Source: Muscardinus avellanarius (lineage: Eukaryota; Chordata; Mammalia; Rodentia; Gliridae). From it: a stretch of 64,000 nt of DNA. Shown piece by piece: positions 1-12,700 of this stretch (within the stretch, counting starts at the first letter, position 1; each line of letters opens with the position of its first letter). The stretch covers positions 40,389,944-40,453,943 of the forward strand of contig OY726565.1 of NCBI GenBank assembly GCA_963383645.1. The letters are read 5' to 3'. Below the pieces are notes generated by a model that saw only the letters and a program-made list of their open reading frames with translations, made no database searches and was not told the origin of the DNA. The translations under genes and the position numbers were made by a program.

Positions 1-729
1 AAGCGATGTCAAATGACTATAATCAGTTCAAGTAGAAGCATTACATGCAGCTGCCACTTCTGGTTTGTTCTGCCTTTCAAATACTAACAGATATACTGAG
101 ATCCTTCACCTTCCATTTACTACTACCTCCTATGTATCAATTACCTATATAATTACCTATATAATTTGGGTATATTATATATAATAGGTATAATTATATA
201 TATTTATATTATATAATATATAATATATAATAGGTATAATTAGATACCTATATATATAGGTATCTAATTACCTATATAATTTGCTATACACACATCCAAT
301 TATTTTATTAAATTAGTGTCTTCTTGAAGACATATAGAAGTTTGTTTTTTATTTTACACCGCATATAATACTCCCAGGGGCCTGAATAGCGCTTTCAGAT
401 TGTTTATAGTCTAACTTCACTCATACTACCACCAAACCAACGGAGAACATTTCTTTAGTCCCAGAACAAATACTGGTTACACTGAAAATCACAGTATAAG
501 AAATCTTACATGATTTAGTCTGATCCCAATTTAGACTTGAAGAAACTGGGGCTCAAAACTTATCAACTTGCCCAACTGAACAATTTAACTACAGAAACTA
601 GAACTTGATCACTTTCTTGATTATGAAAAAACAGATAAGTAGAAATCATCTTTTTCCCTCTTCTCTTGCATCCTGTATGAGACAATAAACAGAAAACTGG
701 CCTTATTTACTATCAACAGTGATTATTAG
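1..729. other. SYNCRIP intron: AT-rich palindrome region and an old MIR fragment
   Basis: No exon. Positions 122-300 are very AT-rich, with repeated CCTATATAATT units and a perfect 32-base palindrome at 238-269. Positions 515-612 read as the reverse complement of a MIR SINE, with the diagnostic GAAACTGGGGCTCA and ACTTGCCCAA segments. The rest is unassigned intron. Confidence 0.6.
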
Positions 730-1275
730 CCAGGCATGGTGGCGCACCTATAATCCCAGCGCTGAGACAGCAGGATTGCAGATATGAAGCTACTGTCTGC
801 AACTCAGCAAGACCTTGTTTCCAAATGAATAAAATAGGGCTGAGGGTGTAGCTCAGAGGTAGAAAGCCCCTGGGTTCAATCCTCAGTACCAAAACAAAAA
901 AGGAAGTAATTATTATTCTCAAATAAAATAGCAATAACTCCTTTCTCAGAAACCAGCTGTCAACTAGTTTTTAAAGTACTGGGGCCAGGATGTAGCTCAG
1001 TGGCAAAGCACCTACTTTGCAGGTGTGGCGCTCTGGGTTCGATCACCAGTTCAAAAAAAAAAAAAAAAAACTAAAGTACTACCTTCTGGCCAGGCATGGT
1101 GGAGCACATTTGTAATCCCAGCATTTAGGAGGCTGAGAGAGGAGGATCATGGTTCCTGGACAGCCTCAGCTACTTAGTGAGACCTTGTTTCAAAATAAAG
1201 AATAAAAAAGGAGGGCAGGGAATGTAGCTCAGAGGAAAAATGCCCTGGGTTCCATCCCTGGTACTGGGGGAAGGA
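730..1275 (+). mobile_element. Composite B1-ID SINEs and a lone ID-like SINE
   Basis: Two composite SINEs (730-903 and 1089-1275) run from a B1-like head (CCAGGCATGGTGG) through GAGACCTTGTTTC to an ID tail (TGTAGCTCAGAGG ... CTGGGTTC). Between them (981-1069) is a lone ID/tRNA-like element with A-box (TAGCTCAGTGGCAAAGC) and B-box (GGGTTCGATC) and a poly-A tail. Confidence 0.85.
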
Positions 1276-1374
1276 AAAGGGGTGGTGGTGGTACTACCCT
1301 CAAGTCTTACCCAACTAATGTTTCCTTCCCTATCCTCTTTATTTGGGGCAGGGGAGCATCTGGGGATTGCCCTT

Positions 1375-1511
1375 GGGCTCAATACCCTGCACCAACACCA
1401 AGAAGGGGAACGCAGTAGCAAATACCATGATTGATTTTTCCACTTATTAAACAAAAAAATTCTTGTTATTTAGAATTCTGACAAGCACATCATGTCAGAT
1501 ATGACAAAGCA
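1375..1511 (+). repeat. Direct duplicate, copy A (partner at 3603-3745)
   Basis: Starts in an ID-tail remnant (GGGCTCAATACCCTGC) and continues through about 115 bases of otherwise single-copy sequence, including AGTAGCAAATACCATGA and CATGTCAGATATGACA, that recur at 3603-3745. The match ends abruptly at about 1511. It is not part of the SINE consensus. Confidence 0.85.
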
Positions 1512-1534
1512 TTCTGCTTTGGAGCTACAGCAAG

Positions 1535-2262
1535 CCCTCCCACATTATGGTTCTGGGAATGGACTCCAAAGGCATTCTATCTCTGAGCTCCACTCCAACC
1601 CTGTTTATTTATTTTTTTTTAATTTTGAAACAGGGTCTAAGTGGCAGAGCGCCTCACTAAATTGTAGAACTGGCCGCAAACCCGCGACTTTCCCGTCTCA
1701 GCTCACCAAATGCTGGGACTACAGGGTTGGGCCAAAACTCCCACTCTCCTCCACTATTTTAATGAGCAGATGTCCTTTTACAAATCCTAAAATAATTGTC
1801 TCTCCAATTAAAACAATTTGTTGTAGATCTAACTTGTTTTATCTAAACCTAACTTTGGCGCTGAGGATTGAATCCAGTTTTTACCTCTGTGCTATACCCC
1901 AGCTCTATTTTACTCGTGTGTGTGTGTGTGTTACCAGAGGTGGAATCCGGGGGGAAGGGAGATTCTATCTCTGGGCTATACCCCCCCAGTCCTATTTCAT
2001 TTTTTATTTGAAAACAGAGTAACACTAGGTTGCTAAAGAGTCTCCTTATGTTGCTGAGGCTGACTTCCAATCTGATCCTGTCTCAGCTCCCAAGATTACA
2101 GGTTTGTGCCACCACGCCCAGCTTTTATTTTTACTTGAAAACAGGGTCTTGCTAAGTTGCTAAGAGACCCACTAAAGTTGCTGGGGCCACCTCTGAACCT
2201 GTGGTTCTTCTCTCTTGACCTTCCAAGCACTGGGGTTACAAGTATGTTCCACCATGCCCAGC
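1535..2262 (-). mobile_element. Cluster of minus-strand composite SINEs
   Basis: Reverse-oriented SINEs: a full one at about 1540-1735, an ID tail at 1853-1910 followed by a composite at about 1930-2122 with a short GT run, and a B1 body lacking an ID tail at 2123-2262. Each ends (on the plus strand) in CACCACGCCCAGC or a close variant. Confidence 0.8.
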
Positions 2263-2465
2263 TTCTACACTACATTATTTGAAAATATTAACTATACATT
2301 TCACTTCACTTTTCAAAATCTGTATGAAATCTGTGGCAGTCATGTGTACTTCACACTAGTGTGTGCGTATGTGCACGCTACTGGTAGAACCCAAGAGCAT
2401 CCTACCTGGAAGCTACAAACCCAGACCTACTTGTTCTTTTTCCTATTATTATTACTACTAATTTT

Positions 2466-2661
2466 GCAGTACTGGGAAATGGAACCAAGGGGCATTCTAC
2501 CTTCAAGCTACACTTCATAGCCCTATTTTTTATTTTCAAACAAAGTCTCAGGGAGTTGCAAAGAACCTCACCAAGTAGCTGAGGGTGGCTACAAACCATG
2601 ATCCTCCTGTTTCAGCTTCCTAAGTACTGGGATTATAAGAGTGCACCACCACTGCCTGGCT
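2466..2661 (-). mobile_element. Composite B1-ID SINE
   Basis: Plus strand reads ID complement (GTACTGGGAAATGGAACC), TTTTTATTTTCAAAC linker, then B1 complement ending TGCACCACCACTGCCTGGC. Confidence 0.85.
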
Positions 2662-2741
2662 ATGTACTGTGCACTATTAAAGAAACCTTTTTGATACAAA
2701 GGAAAGGGTAACCTAATTATAAAAATGTAATAATACTTAGC

Positions 2742-2937
2742 CCTGGGCTGGTGGGGGTGGGGGTGTGCTTGGGAGGCTGAGAAAGGAAGATCCCACAGGT
2801 TCAAAGCCAGCTTCTTAGTGAGGCTCTCAGCAATTTAGTGAGACCCTGTTTCCAATAAAATAGGTTTGAGGATATAGCCCAGAGGTAGAAAAGACTGTAG
2901 GTTCCACCCCCAGTACCACACACACACACACACACAA
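2742..2937 (+). mobile_element. Composite SINE with CA-repeat tail
   Basis: Degraded B1 head with a GGTGGGGGTGGG interruption, intact linker and ID tail (ATATAGCCCAGAGGTAG), ending in CCCCAGTACC and a CA microsatellite. Confidence 0.75.
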
Positions 2938-2977
2938 AAATATTTAATCCTTCAGCCAAAAATTAAGTATCTACTGT

Positions 2978-3380
2978 AGTGGGGTTTGAACTCAGTGGTA
3001 TTCTACCTCTAAGCTAAACTCTCCCTCTCAGCGTTTTGTTTCCTTTTGGTGGTACTGGGGTTCCTGGAAACGCTTCTAACTCCCGACTACACTCCCAGAC
3101 CTATTTTATGTTTTTTTTTTTTTTTTAAATTTGGAAACAGGGTCTCTTAAGCCAACAAGGCTGGCTTTGAACCAGCGCGATCCTCCTGCCTTTGCCTCCC
3201 AGGTGTGGGGATTACAAGCGTGCACCAGCACGCCTGGCTAAGCCTTTGTTTTTGAAACAGGGTCTTGCTAGGTTGCTGAGAGTCTCCCTATATTGCTCAA
3301 TCTATCCTCAAACCTACTAGTATTCTTCTGTCTCAGTCGCCTGAGTACTGGGATTATAGGCATGCTTTATCACGTCTTGT
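2978..3380 (-). mobile_element. Minus-strand SINE cluster including a short-linker (type 3) copy
   Basis: An ID tail (2978-3034), then a type 3 SINE (3045-3238) recognised by GGGGTTCCTGGAAACGCTTC in the ID tail and GGGTCTCTTAAGCCAACAAGG in the shortened linker, then a B1 body (3239-3380). Both elements are inverted. Confidence 0.8.
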
Positions 3381-3429
3381 CTGAAAAACTAGTATTAAAA
3401 AAAATTAAGACATTCTAGAGAATAAAGAA

Positions 3430-3622
3430 AACCAGTCATGGTGGCACACACCTATAATCTCAGTTCTTGGAAGGCTGAAACAGAAGAATTACAGGTTCAA
3501 AACTAGCCTTAGCATCTTCACAAGGCTCTGAGTAACTTAGACCATTTCCAAATAAAAAAATAAAATAGAGCTGGGAGTGTAGCTCCAAGGTAGAATGCTC
3601 CTGAGCTCAATCCCCTGCACCA
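3430..3622 (+). mobile_element. Composite B1-ID SINE abutting duplicate copy B
   Basis: Head CCAGTCATGGTGGCACACACC, linker CCATTTCCAAATAAAAAAATAAAATAG-type, ID tail GTGTAGCTCCAAGGTAG. The tail runs directly into the duplicated segment at 3603. Confidence 0.8.
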
Positions 3623-3745
3623 ATACCAACAAGAGGGGAAAATACAGTAGCAAATACCATGACTGGTTTTTCCACTTATTAAACAAAAAAATTCTAGTTA
3701 TTCAGAATTATGACAAGCACACATCATGTCAGATATGACAAGCAT
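3603..3745 (+). repeat. Direct duplicate, copy B (partner at 1375-1511)
   Basis: Same segment as copy A, again starting inside an ID tail (GAGCTCAATCCCCTGC) and ending near CATGTCAGATATGACA. It is followed by single-copy intron leading to exon 10, so it is probably the ancestral location. Confidence 0.85.
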
Positions 3746-3902
3746 ATGCCATCTCTTTATGACTAAAAGCTTTTGTTTTACTTCTTTAAAAGGCAAAGGA
3801 ATATAATGAATTTGTTTACCAAGTGTGGTTACTGTTATTCTCCCATAGGTATACCAAAATTAAATATACACATTTTGTAAGGGAAGTATAAATTTTACTT
3901 AC

Positions 3903-4024
3903 ATTTGATTCTTTGCCGCTTGCCTCTGAGCTTTTCTTTCTTTCCTTTTCTGATCTGGTGGCTTAGCAAAAACAATTTCAATATTTTCTCCCTCCAAGTC
4001 TTTGCCATTCATTTCTTCCATAGC
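3903..4024 (-). CDS. SYNCRIP: SYNCRIP exon 10: end of RRM3 and basic linker, residues 387-426
   Basis: 122 bases between acceptor TTTTAAG and donor CAAAT|GTAAGT. Encodes [12 protein letters not shown] and IEIVFAKPP, closing RRM3, then a Lys/Arg-rich linker ending AKNQ with two bases of the next codon. It is the leftmost exon visible; the next must lie left of position 1. Confidence 0.97.
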
Positions 4025-6717
4025 CTTAAAAAATTAGATAATTATCAATATAAAAGCAAACCCTTCAGAATAATTATGGTTCATTTAAAATTTTTAAAAA
4101 TCGCTGGGCACGGTGGCACACGTTTGTAATCCCAGCGCTTGGGAGGCGGAGACAGGAGGATCTCAGGTTCGAAGCCAGCCTCAGCTACTTAGTGAGGCTC
4201 TCAGAAATTAGTGAGAGCCTGTTTCTAAATAAAGTACAATAGAGGTCTGGGAATATAGCCCGGAGGTAGAAAAGCCCCTGGGTTCCACCTCCAGTACCAC
4301 ACAAAAAAGGAAGGAAGGAAGGAAGGAAGGAAGGAAGGAAGGAAGGAAGGAAGGAAGGAAGGAAGGAAGGAAGGAAAAAAACCATGTATCTTTAGTGGTA
4401 GATGAAAGTCTCAGCCTGTGAAATAAAGTAGGATTATGAAGTTTTATTGAAAGGTACAGCTCTTCAACCGTTCCTTTTTTTTTTTTTAAAGTAAGGCTAA
4501 TAAAGGTTTACTTAAATAGATTTTCAAAACCTCTGCATTTCCTCCAACTTCTAAATTTACAATGGTTCTTTGATGAATGAAAATTATTAGTCTGGCATTT
4601 GGGAGGCTGAGACCAAAAGATTATGGTTCGCAGACAGCCTCAGCTCCTTAGTGAGGCCCTCTGCAACTTAGTGAGACCCCGTTTCAAAATAAAGGAACAA
4701 CAAAAACAAACAACAACGAAAAAAACAGGGCAGGGGATGTAGCTTGGAGGTCAAATGTCCCTGGGGTTCCATCCCCATACCCACAAAGAAATAAAAAATT
4801 ATTAGTCTAATTTAAATGCCTATGGTATTCCACCAGTTACTTACCTTGACAGCACCATCTCTTTCATCGAAATGAATGAAAGCATAATCCTTTAGTTTTT
4901 TCACTCGTTCCAGTTTTCCAAACTGACTAAACGCCTTTTCTAAAATTTCTTCTGTTACAGTATTGGCAAGGTTGCGTACAAACAGCACTTTTACCTAAAA
5001 TAAAAAAAAAAAAACCTTGAATATTTCCAAAGCACTAAATATCTAAGATGTCATCACACCTCCAGCAAAGTTAATTTGAATTATATCCACTAAAAAAACA
5101 AATGTAAACAGAAGCTTTTAATTCCTCTGGGGAAATACCAAGAAGTGGAATTACAGTTAGCTCAAAAGACAAATATCTTACCAAAGAAGAATTCAGATGA
5201 CAAAGCAGTCTATCAGGAAACTGCAAGTTAAAGTAGATAATATGCATCTACACTAGAACTGTCAATATTAAAAGCATAGAGCTGGACATGGTGGCAAATG
5301 CCTATAATCTCAGTACTTGTGAGGCTGACACAGGAGGAGATCCCAGGCTCATACAGTTAGCCTTAGCTACTTAGTGAGGCCCTCCATAACTTACTGAGAC
5401 CATTTGACAATAAATAAATAGAAGCTGGGTGTGGTGGTGATGCTTGTACTCCAAGTACTTGGGAGGCTGAGACAAAATTATAGGGTTTCCGTCCAGCCTC
5501 AGCTACTTAGTGAGGCCCTTTGCAACTCAGTGAGATCCTGTTTCAAAATAAAGAATAAAAAATAGGGCTGGGGGTGTAGCTCGGAGATAGAGTAGGTTCA
5601 AAACCCGGTACTAAAAAAGGGGGGAGGGGGGTGGTAGCTTGGCAGTAGAATGCTCCTAGGTTCAAATAAAATAAAATGGAAAACATAACAAATATAGGTG
5701 AGAATGTGAAACAAAAGAAACATTTAATTCAATAATGAAGGAACACTGCAAATAGTGAAGCCCCTTTGGAAGACAGTTTGGCAGATTCTTACCAATCAAA
5801 CATATTCTTACCTAACATTCACAATCTCACTTCCTGGTAATTACCCAAAAGAACTGAAAACATGCTCACAAAAAATTGTTTACACAGTTCTTTACTGCAA
5901 CCTTAGTCATAATTGTCAAAATTTGGAAGCAAGCCGGGTGTGGTGGTGCACACTTGTAATCCCCGCGCTTGGGAGGACGAGACAGGAGGATTGCGCGGGT
6001 TCGAAGCCAGCCTCAGCTACTTAGTGAGGCTCTTAGCAACTTAGACCCTGTTTCAAAATAAAGTATAAAAAGGTCTGGGAATATAGCCTGGAGGTAGAAA
6101 GCCCCTGGGTTCCACCCCCAGTACCACCAAAAAAAGGGAAGCAAATCGGAATCTCTTCAGGTATGTTGAGGGATAAGTAAACTGGTGCATACAGAATAAA
6201 ACAGTTAACACTATAAATAAATGATATATAGAGCCTCAAAGAGACAGAAGACCCATAACTGTCTATTACGATATAATAGAAGCCAGCCTGAGAAGTTTAC
6301 ATACTACCTGATTCCAATGTAAGACACTCTGAAAAGGCAGAATTATAGCCACAGTAAAAATAATAAATTTAAAAACTCAGTGATTTCCAAAGGGACAAGA
6401 ATAAACAAAAAAAGCAAAGACAATATGAATCTCTTACTGAATTTGTTATACATAACAATAATAACCAAAGCTAATTAGGATCTGCTTGCTTTCTTTCTCT
6501 CTCTTTTTTTTTTTTGAGGATCTAGGGGCATTCTACCGCCAAGCTACACCCCAGCCCTATTTTTTTTAACTCTTATTTTGAAATGGGGTCTCACTAAGTT
6601 GTGGAAGGTCTCACTAAGTAGCTGAGGCTTGGCTGTGAACCCATGATCCACCTGTATCGGCCTCCCAAGTACTGGGATTGCAAATGTGCACTACCTTACC
6701 TGGGGCTTAGGATCTGC

Positions 6718-6748
<31 letters not shown>

Positions 6749-9700
6749 CTAGCGAGGTGGCGCATGCTTGTAATCCCAGTATTTGGGAGGCTGAGACAGG
6801 AGGATCACAGGTTCAAATCCAGCCTCAGCTACTTAGTGAGGCTCTCAGCAACTGAGTGAGACCCAGTTTCCAAATAAAATATAAAATAGGTCTGAGAGTG
6901 TAGCCCAGAGGTAGAAAGCCTCTGGGTTCCACTCCCAGTACCACCAAAAAAAAAAAAAAGCTTTTTTTTTTCATACTAAATATTAAGACTCAGAGGCTTT
7001 CTACCACCAAACTGTATCTTCACCCTTTTTTATTCTGAAACAAGGTCTTGCTCAGTTAGGCCTTGAACCTGAGATCTTCCTGTTTTAGCCTCCCAAGTAC
7101 TAGGATTAGATGTATGTGCCACCACTATGCTCAGCTTTGAAGTCTTATTAGGTATACAGCAATGCACTTATAATCCCAGTACCCAGGCTGGAACAGAAGG
7201 ATCACATGACAACTCAAGGCCCTGTTTCAAAGTAAAAAGGGGTGAGATATAGATAAGAGAAAGAAAGACTGTTGGTTCAATCCCCAGTACCACAAAAATA
7301 AACAGAATAAAACAGAACAGAAGCTGGGCGTGGTGGTGCAGGCTTGTAATCCCAGCGCTTAGGAGGCTGAGACAGGATGATCACACAGGTTCGAAGCCAG
7401 CCTCAGCAACTTAGTGAGACCCTGTTTCCAAATAAAGTATAAAACAGGTCTGGGAGTATAACCTCGAGGTAGAAAGCCCCTGAGTTCCACCCCCACCCCC
7501 ACTACCACACACACCCACACACACCAGAACACTGTTAAGGGGCTGGGGGTATAACTCACTGGCAGAGCACTTGCCTAGAAATGTATAAGGCACTGGGATC
7601 AATTAGGACAGAGAGGGTAATCCCAGTACTTGGGAGACTGAGACAGGAGGATTGCAGAAACTAGATCCTGTTTCAAAATAAAAAAATAGGATGGAGGTGT
7701 GGTTAGGTGACAGAATGCCACCAGGTTCAACCCCAGTACTCAATCCTACCATCAAAAAGCATAACCATGCCAGGCGTGATGGCTCACACTTGTAATCCCA
7801 GCATTTCGGAGGCTGACACTGGAGGATCGCGGCTTGCAGAGAGCCTCAGCTACTTAGTGAGGCCCTCTGCAACTCAATGAGACCCAGTTTCAAAATAAAG
7901 AACAAAAAATAGGGCAGGGTGTGTAGCTGGGAGGTCGAATGCCCCTAGGTTCCAATCCCAGACCCGCAAAAAAAAAAAAAAAAAAAAGCATGCGCATGTG
8001 CACACGCACACAAAAATTTAACTCGAACTAAGAAACATTATCCCTTCCTCCTAAGATAGCAAAGTAGGCCAGGCAGCACACTCCTATAATTCCAATATTT
8101 GGGAAGACTGCAGATTCATGGCCAGTCTCAGCAATTTCCTCCATAACTTCGTTAGACCCTGTTTCAAAATAGGACTGGAGGTATAGTGGAGGTTGAGTGC
8201 CTCTAGACTTAATACCCAGTACCACGAGGAGAAGGAAAAAAAAAAAAAAAAGCCTGTTAAATAAAGTGATAACCACACCAGAGCTCTATAAGCAAAGGGG
8301 AAAAGAATCCCAACTACTGTTCTCTAAGAACACCATTTTTTAAAAAATATTCAGTTTTCCTTAGATTTACATGAACTAGTTCAATTAGACGCCTGGCCTA
8401 TAATTCTAAGAGATCTTTTTTTTTTTTTTTTTTGGTCATTTTTGTCTTTTTTTTTTTGGTGGAATGGGAGATGGAACCTAGGGGCATTCTACTTCGGAGC
8501 TACACCTTCAGCCCTATTTTTAATTATTTTGAAACAAGGTCTCACTGAGTTGCGAAGTGCCTCCCTAAGTAGCTGAGGCTGGCCACCAAACAGGATCCTC
8601 CTGTCTTTGCCTCCCAAATGCTGGGATTACAAGTGTGAGCCACCACATCCAGTTATTTCTTATTCTTTTATCTTGAAACAGGGTCTCACTAGGTTGCAGA
8701 GGGCCTCATTAAGTAGCTGAGGCTGTCCACAAACCATTATCTTCCAGTCTCAGCCTCCCGAATGCTGGGATTATAAGCATGCACTACCACACCTGGCTTT
8801 GTTAGAGATCTTTAAAAAAGAGTAGAGCATCTTCATTGTAAACTATACTAGTGGATAGCAAAATACTGATTTAGATGTTTTATTTTCATAAGATGTCAAC
8901 TGACTGCTGAAGCAAGATGCCCAATAGCTAAACTTAACTAGAACATTTCTGCCCATGCCAGTACAGTTCACTATATTTAAGAGCAAGACATTTTTAACAT
9001 AAAAACCACATAACCTAATGGCACAATTCTCAAAAACTCAATGAAAATTGCTCTTAAGATCTACATAACTATGGGGAGTAAACCATTTCTATAGCATGTG
9101 AGCTACATACTTCATTAGATCATGACATCTAAATACCCATGAATAAATATCTATTATTTACTTTCTATGTACATATATTCCTATTGTGTGTCCCGTAATA
9201 AAGAATATTTCTGTCACCTTCAAAAACAGGACTCAAAATAATGTACACAACTCATTTTATAAGTTCGCTCTCCTTAATACTTTTTCTTTCCCATCAACCT
9301 CTCAAAAAGTATTTTTAACTATCATTACCTTTGCCATAACTTCAGGATCAGGATCTTCAATAGGATCTGCCCATTCAACAGTTCCAACATTTCCCCAGAC
9401 TTTGACTTTACCACTCATTAACCTACGCCTTGCCTGGGCAGCTGTTTTGTGATCTTCATATTCAAGAAAGCAAAATCCTCTGTTTTTTTTCTTGTCATCC
9501 GGTTGGTGGTATAAAATGACATCTGTAAGACCCTCTGAAAGTAAGCAACCATTCCAGGAAAATTAGATGAAATAACTAGCAAGAACAACTAGATCAAAGA
9601 ATCTGTTTTCTAAGATAATACTTAAACACAAATATGAAAAAGTATTTTCTTGAACTAGGCATCTTTTTTAAAAATTAATTTTCCTAACCCATTTCCCCCC

Positions 9701-12700
9701 TTCAAGTTTTCCAGATTCACAAAACTCTCATTAAAAGAAAATGTGAAGGCTGGGCGTGGTGGCGCACACTTGTAATCTCAGCATTTGGCAGCCTGAGACA
9801 GGACGATCATGGTTCATGAACAGCCAGAGCTACCTAATAAGACCCTCTGAAAGTAAGACCCTGTTTAAAATAGATAAAAATAGGGCTGGGGGTGTAGTTG
9901 GGAGGTAGAATGCCCCTGGGTTCTATCCCAGTATGAAGAAAGGAAAAAAGGAAGGAAGGAAATGTGAGCCAGGCGTGGTGGCTCATGCTTGTAATCCCAG
10001 CATTAGGGAAGCTGAGCCCAGAGGATCAAGGCTCTGCAACTTAGTGAGACCCTGATTTAAAAAAAAAAAAAAGGGCAGGGGGTGTAGTTAGAAGGTCAAA
10101 TGCCTAAGTTCCATCCTCAGACCCACACAAAAAAGTGGTTTTATTTTGTGCCAAGGATTATTTTACTTCCACTAATCATAGTTAACTTATTATGCATATA
10201 AACACTAAAATAATTTTTTTTCCTTTGGCAGTACTGGGAATTGAACCCGGAGGTGTTCTCCGACCTACATCCTAGCCCTATTTTATTGGTACTGGGGATT
10301 GAACCCAGGTACATTCTACCTCTAGCTATACTCACAGTTCTTTTTCACCTTTTATTTTGAAATAGGAGCTCATTAAGTTGCTAAGGCAGGCCTGGAACCT
10401 ATGTTACCCATTTTAGCCTCCCAAGTAACGGAATTACAGGCATGTACCATCAAGCGCAGACAATTTATTATCTTGTGGTACTGGGGATTGAACCCAAGGG
10501 CATTCTACCTCAAAGCTATACCCTAGCCCTTTTTATTATTTTATGTTTGGAAGCAGTCTCACCAAGTTGCTGATGAGCCTCAATTCCATAATCCTCCAGG
10601 CTCAGCCTCCTAAGTACTGTATTACAACAGGCATACATCCCCAAGCCTGGTTCTATTTTAATTTTGAAACAGGATCTAAGTTGTTGAGGCTGGCCTCAAA
10701 CCTGTTTTGGCCTCCAATATCTGGGATTACAGAAGTTCCGCACTGTATCTGGCTACTAACATTCTTTTAAATGGCATTTTCTGGTCTCAGGTATCATTAG
10801 TTTTATTTCAAAGGCTCAAATATTACTACTGCCTAAGAATTTTTAATATTCCTGAAGACTGAAAACAAGAATAAGAATTTGCTTAACAGAGTAGAAAGAC
10901 AAGAACATTTTCTAATATAAGCTGTCATTTGCAAACACAAATGAAATTATACCATACTAACATATGTAACCTGGACTTATAGCCAAGAATACTGATTCCT
11001 AAATATGTAAAAAGTACCACTTTGCAAAATAAGTGAGAAAGAACAATGACTTTGCAGACCTGAGTTCAAATCTCAGTTGTGTATTCCTCACTAACTTGCA
11101 TACTTTCCCAAAACTTTCTCTGTGCCTCGTTTCCTTATCAGAAAACAGGGTTACCTACCTCATAAAGGTGTGAAGCAAGCATTCCACAAAGTCAACAAAT
11201 GTAGTGTTTAAAACAACACTCGTCACAAAGAAACATGACATTTATCTTTATTATTAAAAGTCATACTTCTTTCCATATAAATCCAACTTACCTGTTACTT
11301 TGCTAAATTCTTCAAGAATCTGTTCCTTGGTTTTACTTTTAGGAATAGAGCCCACAAAAAGCCTATTGTTGGCAACTGAGATGCAGACACCAATATGTTT
11401 TCCAGAACGAATTTCATGATTATTATACTAAAAGAAGAAAACAGTATGCCATTTTAAAATTACATATAAATTAGAAGTGATTTTAGACTCCCTCCCAATC
11501 CCAGAAACAAAAGCAAATTTTATCAAATTAAAATTTCAACTCTAGCCGGGCACCGTGGTGCACGCTTGTAATCCCAGTACTTGGGAGGCTGAGACAGAAG
11601 AATCACGGTTCACAGATAGCCTCAGCTACTTAGTGAAGCCCTTTGCAACTCAGTGAAACCCTGCTTCAAAGTAAAGATTAAAAAAAAAAAAAAAAATAGG
11701 GCTGGAGGTGTAGCTTGAAGGTAGAATGCCCTTGGGTTTCATTCCTAGTACTGCAAAGAAAAAAGAACATTCGTAACACTGTGTTGTTATCAAGTATTTT
11801 CATAATTCAAAAAATTCTTAAAACAATTCTCATATAAAAGGAACTATAATCTTTTATAAGACAGACAAGTCGGGTGTGGTGACACACACTTGTAATCCTA
11901 GCATTTGGGTGGTGGAGACCAGATAGTTCACGGATAGCCTGAGCTACTTAGTAGGGCCCTCTGCAACTCAAGTGAGACCCTGTTTCAAAAGCAAAAACAT
12001 TAACGGGGGGGGGGGGGGTGGCTTAAGGTGTAGCTCTGAGGTACAATGCCCCTGGGTTCCATCTCCAGACCCACACACACAAAAAACAGAAATGAAGATT
12101 GTACCGACAAAACCCAGTGAAACTTAAGTTTGCTAAATTCTTTATATCCAGAAAATTCACTAAATTAGGAGTCAAGTTTGTAGCAGCTTATATTTTAAAA
12201 ACTGCTGATTCTGCAATACCTCAACTTCTACTTAAATTAATTCTAAGCTGGGCATGGTGACACACATTTGTAATCCCAGCATTCAGGAGGCTGAGACCAG
12301 AGGATCATGGTTCCTAGACAGCCTCAGCTACTTAATGAGGCCCTCTGCAATTCAGTGAGACCTTGTTTTAAAATAAAAAATTGGGCAGTGGGTATAGCTC
12401 AAAGGTTCAATGTCCCTGGGTTCCATTCCCAGACCCATAAAAAAAAAAAAAAAAAAAATTCAACAAGCTTTTGTGTCTTCTTAACTAGTATATAAATTCA
12501 TTTCTCCAAGGGATGGGGGGGTACCAAGTCCCACGTGCAAGTGTGCATAAGTATCACTATCAACATGAATTACATTATGATGTGAGACTATAATGTACCA
12601 ATAAAAGCATAACAAAATTTATTTTCCATATCTATTTCCTCTTATAAATTTTGCCTTTAATTTACCTGGAAAAGTTGATTTATGTATAAACCATGTAATT

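Noticed and set aside
981..1069. Possible tRNA gene with A- and B-boxes
   Set aside because: The unit matches the ID SINE tail repeated throughout the window, ends in poly-A, and cannot be folded into a complete cloverleaf by eye.
1..3902. Search for the SYNCRIP Tyr-rich/RGG terminal exons
   Set aside because: No minus-strand sequence encoding DDYYYYG-like or RGG repeats was found, so these exons lie outside the window.
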